Source of the DNA: Neobacillus cucumis
Lineage (GTDB): Bacteria > Bacillota > Bacilli > Bacillales > Cytobacillaceae
Length of the DNA: 64,000 nucleotides
Assembly (NCBI RefSeq): GCF_002860255.1
Contig: NZ_PGVE01000072.1
Span: forward strand, 88,110 to 152,109
Direction: 5' to 3'
Part shown: positions 41,455 through 50,096 of the stretch, one piece after another
Position numbering within the stretch: position 1 is the stretch's first letter
Layout of the letters: every line of letters begins with the position of its first letter
Translations under genes and position numbers: made by a program
Notes under the pieces: model-generated
What the model saw: only the letters and a program-made list of their open reading frames with translations
Told to the model about the DNA's origin: nothing
Database searches by the model: none

Positions 41455-42405
41455 ATGGTTCAGTATATTTTCCGAAGAATTCTGATCGCTATCCCTGTCT
41501 TGTTTGGTGTAACGATCTTTAACTTTTTAATTATAAATCTAGCACCTGGTAATCCAGTCGACATGTATGTAAGTCCAGATGTGTCAGTGGCAGATATTGA
41601 GATTAAGAAAGAAGCTCTAGGGTTAAATGATCCAATCTATATCCAATATTGGCATTGGCTGGGGAATTTGCTTAAAGGTGATTTTGGTTTTTCTTACTCC
41701 ACCTATGAGCCCGTTACGAATATGATTATCGAACGATTGGGTCCAACTCTTATCCTGATGGGCTCTGCCTTAATCATTGCTTATCTGATTGCCATTCCAA
41801 TCGGAATTTTAAGTGCAACAAAACAATATTCATGGATCGATTATTTCACGACTACTTTTTCTTTTCTTGGCGTTTCGATTCCACACTTCTTTATGGGTTT
41901 AGGTGCGATTTATGTCTTCGCCATTATGACTCAGATCCTACCAACTGGCGGCATGAATACACTTGGAGGAAATGGGGGGTTGACGGATACGTTATTGCAT
42001 TTGATCATGCCCGCTATCGTCCTCGGGACCGGAATCGCAGGAAGTATGGTCCGCTATGTAAGGTCCAGTATGATCGAAGTACTGGGGCAGGATTATTTAC
42101 GGACGGCAAGAGCGAAAGGCTTAGGGGAATTTATTGTTACCAATAAACATGCACTGAGAAATGCACTCATCCCGATTATAACGATCATTGGTCTGGATAT
42201 CCCTCTTTTAATCGGGGGAGCCGTTGTCACAGAACAAATATTTCAATGGCCTGGACTTGGACAATTAACCATCCAATCTATCGGTTCTCGCGATTATTCG
42301 GTGTTAATGGCGATTAACCTTTTGGCTGCTTTCATGGTTCTATTCTCAAATCTGCTGACCGATATCCTTTATTCCGTTGCTGATCCAAGGATTAAGTACA
42401 ATTAA
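41455..42405 (+). CDS. Peptide ABC transporter permease (DppB/OppB type)
   Basis: 316 residues with six membrane segments. N-terminal YIFRRILIAIPVLFGVTIFNF and PGNPVDMYV are typical of DppB/OppB. The EAA loop that contacts the ATPases is YLRTARAKGLGEFIVTNKHALRNALIP. It starts at ATG after GGAAGGAGGG, 19 bases after the ATPase stop. It pairs with the 42428 permease. Confidence 0.94.
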   Translation: MVQYIFRRILIAIPVLFGVTIFNFLIINLAPGNPVDMYVSPDVSVADIEIKKEALGLNDPIYIQYWHWLGNLLKGDFGFSYSTYEPVTNMIIERLGPTLILMGSALIIAYLIAIPIGILSATKQYSWIDYFTTTFSFLGVSIPHFFMGLGAIYVFAIMTQILPTGGMNTLGGNGGLTDTLLHLIMPAIVLGTGIAGSMVRYVRSSMIEVLGQDYLRTARAKGLGEFIVTNKHALRNALIPIITIIGLDIPLLIGGAVVTEQIFQWPGLGQLTIQSIGSRDYSVLMAINLLAAFMVLFSNLLTDILYSVADPRIKYN

Positions 42406-42427
42406 TTTTTGAAAGGAGGAGGTTAAG

Positions 42428-43351
42428 GTGTCACTAGTAACTAAAATGGCAGGAATTCCGGTGGCCAATGATCCGCATCTGGAAGTAAAACAAGAGCTGG
42501 GAAAAGAGGAAAGCTATTTAAAAGTAATCAGAAAAAAGTTTTTCAAACATAAACTAGCCGTTTTTGGACTAATTGTTTTCAGTTTCATCGTTCTAATGGC
42601 ATTATTCGCTCCCCTTTTGGCACCTCAGAGTCCTTATGCTGTGAACGGGGAATTTGCCGATCAGCCTTCAGCTGAACATTTATTGGGGACAGACCAAGTG
42701 GGGCGGGATTTGTTAAGTAGACTGATTTATGCATCAAGGGTGTCCTTGGCTGTGGGTATTGGAGCGGTAGCAATTTATGTCGTGATCGGCACGATCCTCG
42801 GCGCTGTGGCTGGATACTTTGGAAAATGGGTGGATATGGTCATTATGCGTCTTACGGATGTGTTTATGTCCTTTCCTTATCTTATGGTCATCCTTGTCCT
42901 TGTCAGTATCATGGGACCAAGTCTTCTTAATATTATTCTTGTTATCGGATTATTAGGCTGGCCGTCGGTTGCCAGAATTGTTCGAGGCAGCGTCCTGACC
43001 ATTAAAGAGATGGATTATGTGAAAGCGGGGGTGGCATTAGGACTACCTTCCTGGAAGATTCTCTTTCAACATATTTTGCCTAACTGTTTAGCGCCGATTC
43101 TAGTGAATGCCACCTTTGGAATCGCTTCTTCGATTATATTAGAAGCCTCCTTAAGTTTCCTTGGAATGGGAGTACAGCCGCCAACAGCCAGCTGGGGGAA
43201 TATGCTGAATGAAGCCCAGTCGCTAACCGTATTAGCCACGCAGCCTTGGTTATGGTTACCTCCTGGTTTAATGATTTTGTTAGCTGTTCTATCCATTAAT
43301 TTTATGGGGGACGGATTACGCGATGCCATGGATCCAAAAAATTTAAAATAA
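42428..43351 (+). CDS. Peptide ABC transporter permease (DppC/OppC type)
   Basis: 307 residues starting at GTG 42428 behind GGAGGAGG. It has a cytosolic N-terminus, a first helix (LAVFGLIVFSFIVLMALFAPLLAP), the LLGTDQVGRDLLSRLIYASRVSL motif and the EAA loop DYVKAGVALGLPSWKILFQHILPN. The C-terminal end GDGLRDAMDPK is family-typical. It completes the transmembrane channel. Confidence 0.94.
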   Translation: MSLVTKMAGIPVANDPHLEVKQELGKEESYLKVIRKKFFKHKLAVFGLIVFSFIVLMALFAPLLAPQSPYAVNGEFADQPSAEHLLGTDQVGRDLLSRLIYASRVSLAVGIGAVAIYVVIGTILGAVAGYFGKWVDMVIMRLTDVFMSFPYLMVILVLVSIMGPSLLNIILVIGLLGWPSVARIVRGSVLTIKEMDYVKAGVALGLPSWKILFQHILPNCLAPILVNATFGIASSIILEASLSFLGMGVQPPTASWGNMLNEAQSLTVLATQPWLWLPPGLMILLAVLSINFMGDGLRDAMDPKNLK

Positions 43352-43385
43352 TAAATAAAAAATATAGATCAATTAGGGGGACATT

Positions 43386-45011
43386 ATGGATTATCTAAAG
43401 AGAACAGTCAGTTTATCCGCTATCGTCTTAACATTGGCTTTAACAGCATGCTCAGGCAAAAGCTCAACTACTTCTTCCACAGCTTCTAGTGGTACAGCCA
43501 ACAAAACCATGTATCTCGGAATGGTGAATCCGCCGATCAACTTTAGCACGATTAGCTCCCCAGACATTGCCTCTAGTTTTATAGAAAAGTTTATGTTTGA
43601 TTCCTTTTTAGAAATGACAGGGCCGCAACAGTTTGTCCCAAAACTGGCGGATTCCATTGAAACGACAGATAATCAAACTTTTACGATCAAGTTGAATCAG
43701 AATGCGAAGTGGTCTGATGGAAAACCGGTTACAGCTGAGGATGCCGCGTTTACCTTTAACTTGATTGCCAACCCGAAAGTGGAAACCACAGTCGGCAACT
43801 ATTTCTCCGTTTTTGAAGGGCTTGATGATACAGGTAAGTTGAAAGAAGGACAAACTGAAATTCCATCGGTCAAGATGATCGATGAACATACCGTTGAATT
43901 CAAAACGAAATCACCTGTTGATCCGAATATGATAAAGGAACAATTGGGCTCAAAATTGATGATTCTGCCAAAACATGTCTTAGAGAAGGTGGCGCCTGCT
44001 GATTTAGCAAAAGACCCTTTCTTTATGAAACCAACGGTGACAAATGGACCTTACAAGTTTGTTCAATATAAAAAGGACCAATATGTCGAATTTAAAAGCA
44101 ATCCAAACTATTATTTAGGAAAACCAAAGACGAATAATCTGTTTGTTAAAATTATGCCGGCCCCCAACCTAGTGGCCCAGCTTCAAACAGGAGAGCTTCA
44201 TATGAATGTTGCTGCAGGAATTGGAAAGATTCCAGCTCAGGATTATGAAACGGTTGAAAAGTTTAACAATGTAAAAACGAAGGTGGAACCAACGATTGGT
44301 TTTCAAACGATGATGTTTAATACCACAAAAATAACAGATGCTAAAGTTCGTCAAGCACTCGTTTACGCCATCGACCGTGAAAAGTTTGTAGATAAACTCT
44401 TAAAAGGAAAAGGAGAAATAGTTGATGGGCCGTATACTTCGGTCAGCCCTTACCTTAATAAGGATTTAGAAAAATTCACCTACAATCCAGAAAAAGCAAA
44501 ACAATTATTGAAGGAAGCCGGCTGGGACTTTAACCGTTCCCTTCAATTAGTCGTCCCAATCGGTAATAAAGTCCGTGAACAGTCTGCTGATATTATAACC
44601 CAAAACCTAACGGACGTGGGAGTAAAGGTGAAAGTCACAACTTACGATTTTCCGACCATTATGCAAAAAGGAAAAGCCGGTGAATTTGATTTGTTATTAA
44701 TGGGCTTTACTTTCAATCTGGATCCAGAAATATCCACTCTTTATAGTAAGGCTGGTTCCTATAACTTTATGAGATATGATAATCCAAAGTCAGATGAACT
44801 GCTGTTAAAAGGCCAATCAGAAGCGAGTCCAGAAAAGAGAAAAGAAATATATAATGAGCTCCAAGCCATTTGGGAGAAAGATGTACCGATCATTTCACTT
44901 TACTCAGACTATGATTTTGCGGCCATTTCTAAACAAGTAAAATTTGGAGGGCCAAAGATATTCGGATTCCATAATAAGCTGCAGGATTGGTCCCTTGTTG
45001 GAGCAGAATAA
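43386..45011 (+). CDS. Extracellular peptide-binding lipoprotein (OppA/DppA, SBP family 5)
   Basis: 541 residues. The signal peptide ends in a lipobox LTAC, with the acylated cysteine near residue 22, followed by a Ser/Thr-rich linker. The family 5 binding domain shows LADSIETTDNQTFTIKLNQNAKWSDGKPVTAEDAAFTF and KVRQALVYAIDREKFV. It captures peptides or related ligands outside the membrane and passes them to the permeases encoded just upstream. It is the last gene before a terminator, which allows higher or separate expression. Confidence 0.94.
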   Translation: MDYLKRTVSLSAIVLTLALTACSGKSSTTSSTASSGTANKTMYLGMVNPPINFSTISSPDIASSFIEKFMFDSFLEMTGPQQFVPKLADSIETTDNQTFTIKLNQNAKWSDGKPVTAEDAAFTFNLIANPKVETTVGNYFSVFEGLDDTGKLKEGQTEIPSVKMIDEHTVEFKTKSPVDPNMIKEQLGSKLMILPKHVLEKVAPADLAKDPFFMKPTVTNGPYKFVQYKKDQYVEFKSNPNYYLGKPKTNNLFVKIMPAPNLVAQLQTGELHMNVAAGIGKIPAQDYETVEKFNNVKTKVEPTIGFQTMMFNTTKITDAKVRQALVYAIDREKFVDKLLKGKGEIVDGPYTSVSPYLNKDLEKFTYNPEKAKQLLKEAGWDFNRSLQLVVPIGNKVREQSADIITQNLTDVGVKVKVTTYDFPTIMQKGKAGEFDLLLMGFTFNLDPEISTLYSKAGSYNFMRYDNPKSDELLLKGQSEASPEKRKEIYNELQAIWEKDVPIISLYSDYDFAAISKQVKFGGPKIFGFHNKLQDWSLVGAE

Positions 45012-45025
45012 GTCATCGGGTTTTA

Positions 45026-45056
45026 GGGTGTCCTTTCAAATAGGGACGCCCTTTTC
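45026..45056 (+). terminator. Intrinsic terminator of the peptide transport operon
   Basis: GGGTGTCC (45026-45033) pairs with GGACGCCC (45044-45051), one U-G pair, then TTTTC. Confidence 0.8.
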
Positions 45057-45141
45057 TATGATGATTTATTAAAATTTAAACCCATTGTTTTATCAAGCCA
45101 GTCAAAGAATTTTTAGGGTATATTAGATGGGAGGAGTCCTT

Positions 45142-45210
45142 ATGTTGAAAGATTCAAAGTCAGAAAAAATAACCTCATTGATTCATGATAAGGATGAAGG
45201 GAGAATGTAA
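45142..45210 (+). CDS. 22-codon leader ORF before the carbamoylase gene
   Basis: The ATG lies six bases after a strong GGGAGGAG site and encodes MLKDSKSEKITSLIHDKDEG plus RM. Its final codons contain the GAAGGGAG ribosome site of the next gene, which starts four bases after this stop. The layout matches the micro-ORF at 13329 and suggests coupling. No homolog is known to me. Confidence 0.45.
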   Translation: MLKDSKSEKITSLIHDKDEGRM

Positions 45211-45214
45211 TCCT

Positions 45215-46507
45215 ATGGAAGCAAATTTCATGGAAAGTTTAAATTTGACGATTGATGGAAACCGTCTATGGAACCAAATAATGGCCTTTGGAAAAATAGG
45301 CGAAGGAGACAATGGCGGCGTTACTCGAACATCATTTGATCAAAAGGATATCGAAGCACGAAAATTTTTTCTGAAACTACTGGAACAAGCGGATTTATCC
45401 CCTTATATGGATGCAGCTGGGAATATCTTTGGGCAAATAATCGGCAAAAATCCCGAATTACCTGCCATTCTTATAGGTTCTCACCTTGATACAGTAAGTT
45501 CTGGCGGGCGTTTCGATGGCGCCATGGGTGTTCTAATGGGGGTGGAGGTGCTTTGTACATTGAAAGAAAAGGGAATTCAACCGGAACGAACGATAAAGGT
45601 TGTATCCTTAACCGATGAGGAAGGGGCTCGTTTTGATTATGGTTTTGTAGGTAGTACCGCTTTAGTTGGGACAGAAGGTACGGAAAAATTAAGGGAAAAT
45701 TTAGCCTCAGCAACAGATAAAGATGGAATCTCCTATCTGGAGGTCATGAAACAAGCCAGTCGAGAAGGGGAATATTTTAATCAGATTAATCCTGACCTTT
45801 TAGAACAAGCTCAGTTAAGTAAAAATGACGTAAAAGCATATATTGAAGTACATATTGAGCAGGGAAAAGTGTTAGAAAATAAAGATTTAGCTGTTGGCAT
45901 CGTTACGGGGATCTCAGGTGGAGAATGGGCGGAAGTAACCATCTTGGGTGAAGCGGGGCATGCAGGAACGACCTGGATGGAAGAGAGAAAAGATGCTTTA
46001 ACAGCTGTAGCAGAATGTATAGTAGCCATTGAGAAAATAGCACAGGACAATAGCGGAAGTGTGGCGACAGTAGGAAAATTGGAAGTAAAACCTGGAAGCA
46101 GTAATGTCATTCCCGGGAGAGTGGATTTTACATTGGATGTTCGGGATATATCGAATGAACGGCGTAAAAGTACGGTGACTAAAATCTATCATTCCATTCG
46201 GACAATCGCTGAAACTCGCGGTTTAGGGTGTGAAATTAGGCCGGTTCAATCCCTATCTTCAGTGATGAGTTCATCAATCGTGATGAAAGCAGTCAAAGAT
46301 TCCCTGCAAGAAATACAGTATCCTGTTTATGAATTACCAAGCGGGGCTGCTCATGATGCAATGGTGATGGGAGAACTCACAGATATTGGAATGATTTTTG
46401 TCAGGAGCAAGAGTGGCATAAGTCATCATCCCGATGAGTGGAGTTCTTTTGAAGATGTGGCCCTTGGGTGCGAGGTATTATTCAGGACTACGTTAAAACT
46501 ACTATAA
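45215..46507 (+). CDS. Zn-dependent hydantoinase/carbamoylase-family amidase (AllC/HyuC type)
   Basis: 430 residues from the ATG at 45215. A longer frame from 45185 starts inside the leader ORF without a site. M20 carbamoylase motifs: GSHLDTVSSGGRFDGAMGVL with the zinc ligands, DEEGARF, HIEQGKVLE, GEAGHAGTTWM and PSGAAHDAMVM. Members hydrolyse N-carbamoyl amino acids, allantoate or ureidoglycine. No other allantoin genes are nearby, so an N-carbamoyl amino acid or related amide seems more likely. Its position after the peptide importer suggests nitrogen scavenging. Confidence 0.9.
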   Translation: MEANFMESLNLTIDGNRLWNQIMAFGKIGEGDNGGVTRTSFDQKDIEARKFFLKLLEQADLSPYMDAAGNIFGQIIGKNPELPAILIGSHLDTVSSGGRFDGAMGVLMGVEVLCTLKEKGIQPERTIKVVSLTDEEGARFDYGFVGSTALVGTEGTEKLRENLASATDKDGISYLEVMKQASREGEYFNQINPDLLEQAQLSKNDVKAYIEVHIEQGKVLENKDLAVGIVTGISGGEWAEVTILGEAGHAGTTWMEERKDALTAVAECIVAIEKIAQDNSGSVATVGKLEVKPGSSNVIPGRVDFTLDVRDISNERRKSTVTKIYHSIRTIAETRGLGCEIRPVQSLSSVMSSSIVMKAVKDSLQEIQYPVYELPSGAAHDAMVMGELTDIGMIFVRSKSGISHHPDEWSSFEDVALGCEVLFRTTLKLL

Positions 46508-46525
46508 TTATTATGGGGTGATTTT

Positions 46526-46663
46526 ATGAGTAAAGCTAAAGGAAAAGGTGGAACCGGGAGAGGAACAGACAAGAAGGGGTGGAATCGTTGGCAATCTAGT
46601 GCAAACAAAAAAAAGAGTGCAAAACCTTATAAAAGTAAAGGTACAAAAAATACAGATGTTTAA
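46526..46663 (+). CDS. DUF3934-type small basic protein
   Basis: 45 residues, ATG five bases after GGGGTG. The sequence begins MSKAKGKGGTGRGTDKKGW and is rich in Lys and Gly with NRWQ in the middle. I associate this pattern with the DUF3934 family of Bacilli, whose function is unknown. The strongly basic character would fit nucleic acid or ribosome contact. It follows the carbamoylase gene by 18 bases and may be cotranscribed. Confidence 0.7.
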   Translation: MSKAKGKGGTGRGTDKKGWNRWQSSANKKKSAKPYKSKGTKNTDV

Positions 46664-46870
46664 AAAGAACCCACATAGTTAATTCATTTATGCTACCTAG
46701 AGAATCTGAATAAATAAATGATTTAATTATGTGGTTGATCGGGGGAAATACTATGGAAGATTGAGAAAATGATTGCAGATGGTGGATGTTCCTTAAAGAT
46801 GAATGACTTGAATGAAAGCGGAATACATGAATAAAGTTACAAAAATAAAAGATGATGGAGGTTTCAAAAT

Positions 46871-47026
46871 ATGGTACATAATGAGGAAATGGAAAAATTA
46901 CTTCGTGAGTACGGTTATCCTGAGCAATCCATTCCACGACTAATAAAGGAAATAAAACCGATGAGCGTTGATAAGGTAAAAAAACTGATTCTGCCATATA
47001 ACGATATTACATCAGATAAATCATAG
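46871..47026 (+). CDS. Small helical protein, 51 residues
   Basis: ATG ten bases after GATGGAGG. The frame runs to TAG at 47024 and encodes MVHNEEMEKLLREYGYPEQS and an amphipathic remainder (RLIKEIKPMSVDKVKKLILPY). No membrane segment or known motif is present. The clear ribosome site and the hairpin just after the stop support a real gene. Function unknown. Confidence 0.55.
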   Translation: MVHNEEMEKLLREYGYPEQSIPRLIKEIKPMSVDKVKKLILPYNDITSDKS

Positions 47027-47047
47027 ACGTGATTAGTACTTAAAGTG

Positions 47048-47067
47048 ACCCACCAGGTCTGGTGGGT
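47048..47067 (+). terminator. Hairpin after the 51-residue gene
   Basis: ACCCACCAG pairs with CTGGTGGGT around a two-base turn, with TTCAATT after. The T tract is weak. Confidence 0.5.
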
Positions 47068-47201
47068 TCAATTCCCAACCTTGATTTATAAAGTCCTCAA
47101 AAAAAGAAAGGATTTTACTGTTTTTACATAGAATATAATACTTAATACAAAAAACTGGAGGGAGGAGAACACATATAGAAGCTTGTTTATATCTTTAAAA
47201 T

Positions 47202-47215
47202 TGCAAGCGTTTACA
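47202..47215 (+). promoter_or_regulatory. cre-like (CcpA) site
   Basis: TGCAAGCGTTTACA differs from the cre consensus TGWAANCGNTNWCA at one position. It is 134 bases upstream of the next small gene. The 47027-47348 gap otherwise holds only a hairpin and a GGAGGGAGGAG stretch (47157-47168) that is not followed by a start codon. Confidence 0.4.
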
Positions 47216-47348
47216 TTTAACTCCTAGTATACGCATAATCTTTAATGATCAAATACTCCATGCCGTTTATCAAAGAATGAAAGAATTCCGGAATGGGAAC
47301 GGAGACCCCTTTTCTTGTCTACTAACAAAAATGGGAAGGTGAAAAGAT

Positions 47349-47501
47349 ATGTTAGATTTTCTGATTGGCTTTATAAGAGGGATTGCTGCGTTAAGTCCAA
47401 TCTGGTTTGTTCTGTTTATCATTTTCTCCAATGTGGGAGAAAAGAATCCAATAGTCATTCAGAAAGATCAAACAGAAATAGATAAAACATATCTTCAATA
47501 A
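47349..47501 (+). CDS. Small membrane protein, 50 residues
   Basis: ATG nine bases after GGAAGGTG. One hydrophobic helix (FIRGIAALSPIWFVLFIIFSN) is followed by a polar tail (VGEKNPIVIQKDQTEIDKTY). It is likely a single-pass membrane protein with unknown role. A cre-like site lies upstream and a terminator downstream, so it may be an independently regulated small gene. Confidence 0.55.
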   Translation: MLDFLIGFIRGIAALSPIWFVLFIIFSNVGEKNPIVIQKDQTEIDKTYLQ

Positions 47502-47559
47502 AGCTTATGTAGACGTTTGCTGCATCAGAAAATATCATCATCAATATATGCTTTCAATT

Positions 47560-47594
47560 AAGATGGGATTTCTAAGGAAATCGCATCTTTTTTC
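47560..47594 (+). terminator. Intrinsic terminator after the 50-residue gene
   Basis: AAGATG-G-GATTTC pairs with GAAATC-G-CATCTT around a TAAG loop with one G-G mismatch, followed by TTTTT. Confidence 0.8.
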
Positions 47595-47716
47595 TTTGTC
47601 TAAAGGAATAATAATAAAGTTTAGGAATGGGGATAATAGAATAGCAATGGATTTAGTACTATTATGTCAAGTTTTCCTGATATTTTATCCTTACTTTTTA
47701 AAAAAGGAGCAAAAAG

Positions 47717-48160
47717 ATGAGTAAAAAAATATTGACCGCAGTGATGGGGACATTACTGACAATAAGTGTTGCAGGTTGTGGAGATACACTAAACAATAAT
47801 CAACTCAATACTCAATCGGATTACAAAATGACTCATGCTAAGCGATCGCTATCCACGCCTTTCGTTGATATGTTCTATGGGTTTAGAATGATGGAGAAAT
47901 TTATAGCAAATGAGGACTATGATGCAGCCAAAACCCTTTCTCGTAACCTTGATGATGAATTTCACGATGCCATTCTGCCTTCATTAATCGCGAAAAAGGG
48001 TAAAACATTTGCAGGTGGTATCGATGCAAAATATGATGAGCTAACAGAAGCCATTTCCCAAAGGAATAAAGCCAAAAGTCGCAAGCTGATCGTGGAAAAT
48101 CGTAAAAATCTCCAAAAAATTGCACCCATGTTGGGTGTTTCAGTCATATCAACTAAATAA
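47717..48160 (+). CDS. Putative lipoprotein, 147 residues
   Basis: ATG behind AAAAAGGAGC. The signal peptide ends with the lipobox SVAGC, cysteine 21, so the mature protein should be lipid-anchored outside. The mature part is helical and charged (FVDMFYGFRMMEKFIANEDYDAAKTLSRNLDDEF). No enzymatic motif is evident. The family is unknown to me. It precedes another small membrane protein by 53 bases. Confidence 0.7.
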   Translation: MSKKILTAVMGTLLTISVAGCGDTLNNNQLNTQSDYKMTHAKRSLSTPFVDMFYGFRMMEKFIANEDYDAAKTLSRNLDDEFHDAILPSLIAKKGKTFAGGIDAKYDELTEAISQRNKAKSRKLIVENRKNLQKIAPMLGVSVISTK

Positions 48161-48213
48161 TAAGTTTTAACAAATACAAATACATACATCCCTAACATAA
48201 TGGAGGAAACAAT

Positions 48214-48444
48214 ATGAAATGGTATATAAAATTAACGATCTTGGAAGTTATGGCAGGAGTTCTTTTCATGTTATATGAACTTTTTACGGGTCATCCGTGG
48301 ACAATGGATGGATCTCCTTGGACCATGAATGAAAACTTCCATTTGAACCTTGCTCTTGGTTGTTTTGGCGGTGCCGGATATACCCTTATTTTCGGGGCCG
48401 TTCTAGGAGCTATCCAACAAAGAAATCATTCGTTCAAAGAATGA
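48214..48444 (+). CDS. Small two-helix membrane protein, 76 residues
   Basis: ATG eight bases after TGGAGG. Two hydrophobic segments (TILEVMAGVLFMLYELFTG and LALGCFGGAGYTLIFGAVLGA) flank a Trp-containing duplicated motif PWTMDGSPWTMNE. It is likely an integral membrane protein. Function unknown. Confidence 0.65.
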   Translation: MKWYIKLTILEVMAGVLFMLYELFTGHPWTMDGSPWTMNENFHLNLALGCFGGAGYTLIFGAVLGAIQQRNHSFKE

Positions 48445-48520
48445 TGTCTACCTATACTGCCATAAGGCTGCTGGTCTAATCTTCTTCAGGCAATAAATTG
48501 TTAGTAGAAAGGGGCACAAA

Positions 48521-48616
48521 ATGGAGGGTATTTATTATACAGTTGGCTATTTTGGGTTGTTTGCATTAGCGTTGGGGTTATCCTCATATATGTTTTATAA
48601 ATTGATGACTGAATAA
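48521..48616 (+). CDS. Single-pass membrane micro-protein, 31 residues
   Basis: ATG eight bases after AAAGGGG. It encodes MEGIYYTVGYFGLFALALG and a short remainder ending KLMTE, mostly one hydrophobic helix. Its plain ribosome site and position between membrane genes favour expression, but very small frames can be spurious. Confidence 0.45.
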   Translation: MEGIYYTVGYFGLFALALGLSSYMFYKLMTE

Positions 48617-48628
48617 AAAAGGCATAAA

Positions 48629-48661
48629 AAGGGCTTTGTCAGATTTTTTGACAAAGCCCTT
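48629..48661 (-). terminator. Terminator of the qox-heme O synthase unit
   Basis: AGGGCTTTGTCA pairs with TGACAAAGCCCT. On the minus strand a T run follows. The plus side lacks one. Confidence 0.85.
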
Positions 48662-48672
48662 AAACTATCCAT

Positions 48673-48762
48673 TTATTCTTTCATTGCTTTTTTAAAAATA
48701 ATCGTGGATATAATAAAAGTCACAGCAAATAAACTAAGAATAATGATAAGTCCGTAATTCAA
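48673..48762 (-). CDS. Single-pass membrane micro-protein at the end of the qox unit, 29 residues
   Basis: A frame opens with TTG at 48762, five bases after AAGGAGGGG, and encodes MNYGLIIILSLFAVTFIIST plus a basic tail (IIFKKAMKE). It lies 34 bases after the heme O synthase stop and just before the terminator. Oxidase complexes often have tiny single-helix subunits, so it could be one, but there is no direct evidence. Confidence 0.5.
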   Translation of the reverse strand: MNYGLIIILSLFAVTFIISTIIFKKAMKE

Positions 48763-48796
48763 TTTGTCCCCTCCTTAAATGAACTAAAATTTTCCT

Positions 48797-49711
48797 TCAT
48801 GAAACCCCCATAACCATCGTTGAAAACACCCCTAATATATAGAACAAAGAGCAAATAAACGTCCGTTTTGCCCAAAAAAATAGATGATCCTCTTCTTTCC
48901 ACATTCTAAAAGTGCAATACAGGAGAGCGCTGTTAAAAAGGATGGCACCTGCTAGGTAAATGGTATTAAAGTTCCCATGTAGGTAAAGAACGATGGAACA
49001 AATAAATAAAAGGACCATATAAATAAGACTTTGAATTTTGGTTCCACGAGGACCTATAACGACCGGCATCATCGGAATGCCTGCCTTTGTATATTCCTCA
49101 TTCTTGTATAAGGCAAGCGCCCAGGAGTGTGGCGGTGTCCAAAGAAAAATCACCATAAACATTAACCATGCTGTCAAATCTAAACTATTCGTGACGGATG
49201 ACCATCCAATTAAAATTGGAAACGCACCAGCCCCTCCGCCAATGACAATGTTTTGAGGTGTACGGCGTTTTAACCACATCGTATAAATGACAGCATAATA
49301 GAAATACCCCGCAGCATTTAAACAAGCGGTAAGGGGATTGACAAAGAAAAAAGCGATAACCACTGATAATACACCTAATACAAGTCCAAACCTCAAGACA
49401 GATGCTGGTTGAATTAAACCTAAAGGAAGGGGACGATTGGCTGTCCGCTCCATGATGTGGTCAACATCCCTGTCATACCACATGTTAATCGCCGCTGAAC
49501 CCCCAGCCGACAATGACGCACTTAAAAGCATGGCCAATGTGACATCCATAGATGGCATTCCTCTTTGTGCAACAATGGCAGCGCACAGGGAAGTAAAACT
49601 GAGCATAAATAAGATTTTTGGTTTGGTTACTTCTATATATACGGAAATCGTATGTGTCAAACGACTTAATAAAGATGGCGAATCCTGATTTATTTTCGGG
49701 ACAACTGCCAA
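48797..49711 (-). CDS. ctaB: Protoheme IX farnesyltransferase (heme O synthase)
   Basis: 304 residues starting at TTG with GGAGTGAGGG upstream. UbiA-type prenyltransferase with about eight helices. The aspartate-rich motif NMWYDRDVDHIMERTANRPLP binds the Mg-farnesyl diphosphate, with KRRTPQNIVIGGGAGAFPILIGW as the second signature. It converts heme B to heme O, the precursor of heme A in the aa3-type oxidase encoded by the upstream qox genes. The symbol cyoE is also used. Clustering with qoxABCD is functionally sensible. Confidence 0.93.
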   Translation of the reverse strand: MAVVPKINQDSPSLLSRLTHTISVYIEVTKPKILFMLSFTSLCAAIVAQRGMPSMDVTLAMLLSASLSAGGSAAINMWYDRDVDHIMERTANRPLPLGLIQPASVLRFGLVLGVLSVVIAFFFVNPLTACLNAAGYFYYAVIYTMWLKRRTPQNIVIGGGAGAFPILIGWSSVTNSLDLTAWLMFMVIFLWTPPHSWALALYKNEEYTKAGIPMMPVVIGPRGTKIQSLIYMVLLFICSIVLYLHGNFNTIYLAGAILFNSALLYCTFRMWKEEDHLFFWAKRTFICSLFYILGVFSTMVMGVS

Positions 49712-49781
49712 AATCCCTCACTCCTTTGTGTTTACCTTCCATGATCCATCGTGGGTATATACCCGTTGGATGATCTAGTCT

Positions 49782-50096
49782 CTATTGAACCACATAATTA
49801 AAATCCATAATCCAAATGGCACCAAAGACGATTGTGACTGCGAAAACCAAACCTAAAATTAATGCCATCGCATTGTATCTTGGTCCGTCTCCTTCACGAA
49901 TATGCATAAAGAAGAATAGCTGAATGGCAAATTGCAACACAGCTGCAATCAGGATACTAACCGTCAGCGATGTTTTTGCCATCATATGATTCAATACTAG
50001 AAGGAGTGGAATAATGGTCAGAATAATCGATAAAATGAAACCAATGATGTATGCCTTCATGCTTCCAGTATGTTCAGTGTGTTCATGATTGGTCAT
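49782..50096 (-). CDS. qoxD: Quinol oxidase subunit IV
   Basis: 104 residues starting at ATG directly after the qoxC stop. A His-rich start (TNHEHTEHTG) precedes three helices with YIIGFILSIILTIIPLLLVLN and LQFAIQLFFFMHIREGDGPRYN, the pattern of CyoD/QoxD subunits. It assists assembly of the copper-heme centre in related oxidases. Last structural gene of the qox set. Confidence 0.9.
   Translation of the reverse strand: MTNHEHTEHTGSMKAYIIGFILSIILTIIPLLLVLNHMMAKTSLTVSILIAAVLQFAIQLFFFMHIREGDGPRYNAMALILGLVFAVTIVFGAIWIMDFNYVVQ

Noticed and set aside
46793..46860. Short frame between the DUF3934 gene and the 51-residue gene
   Set aside because: About 21 codons from an ATG near 46790 with a poor ribosome site and no conservation known to me.
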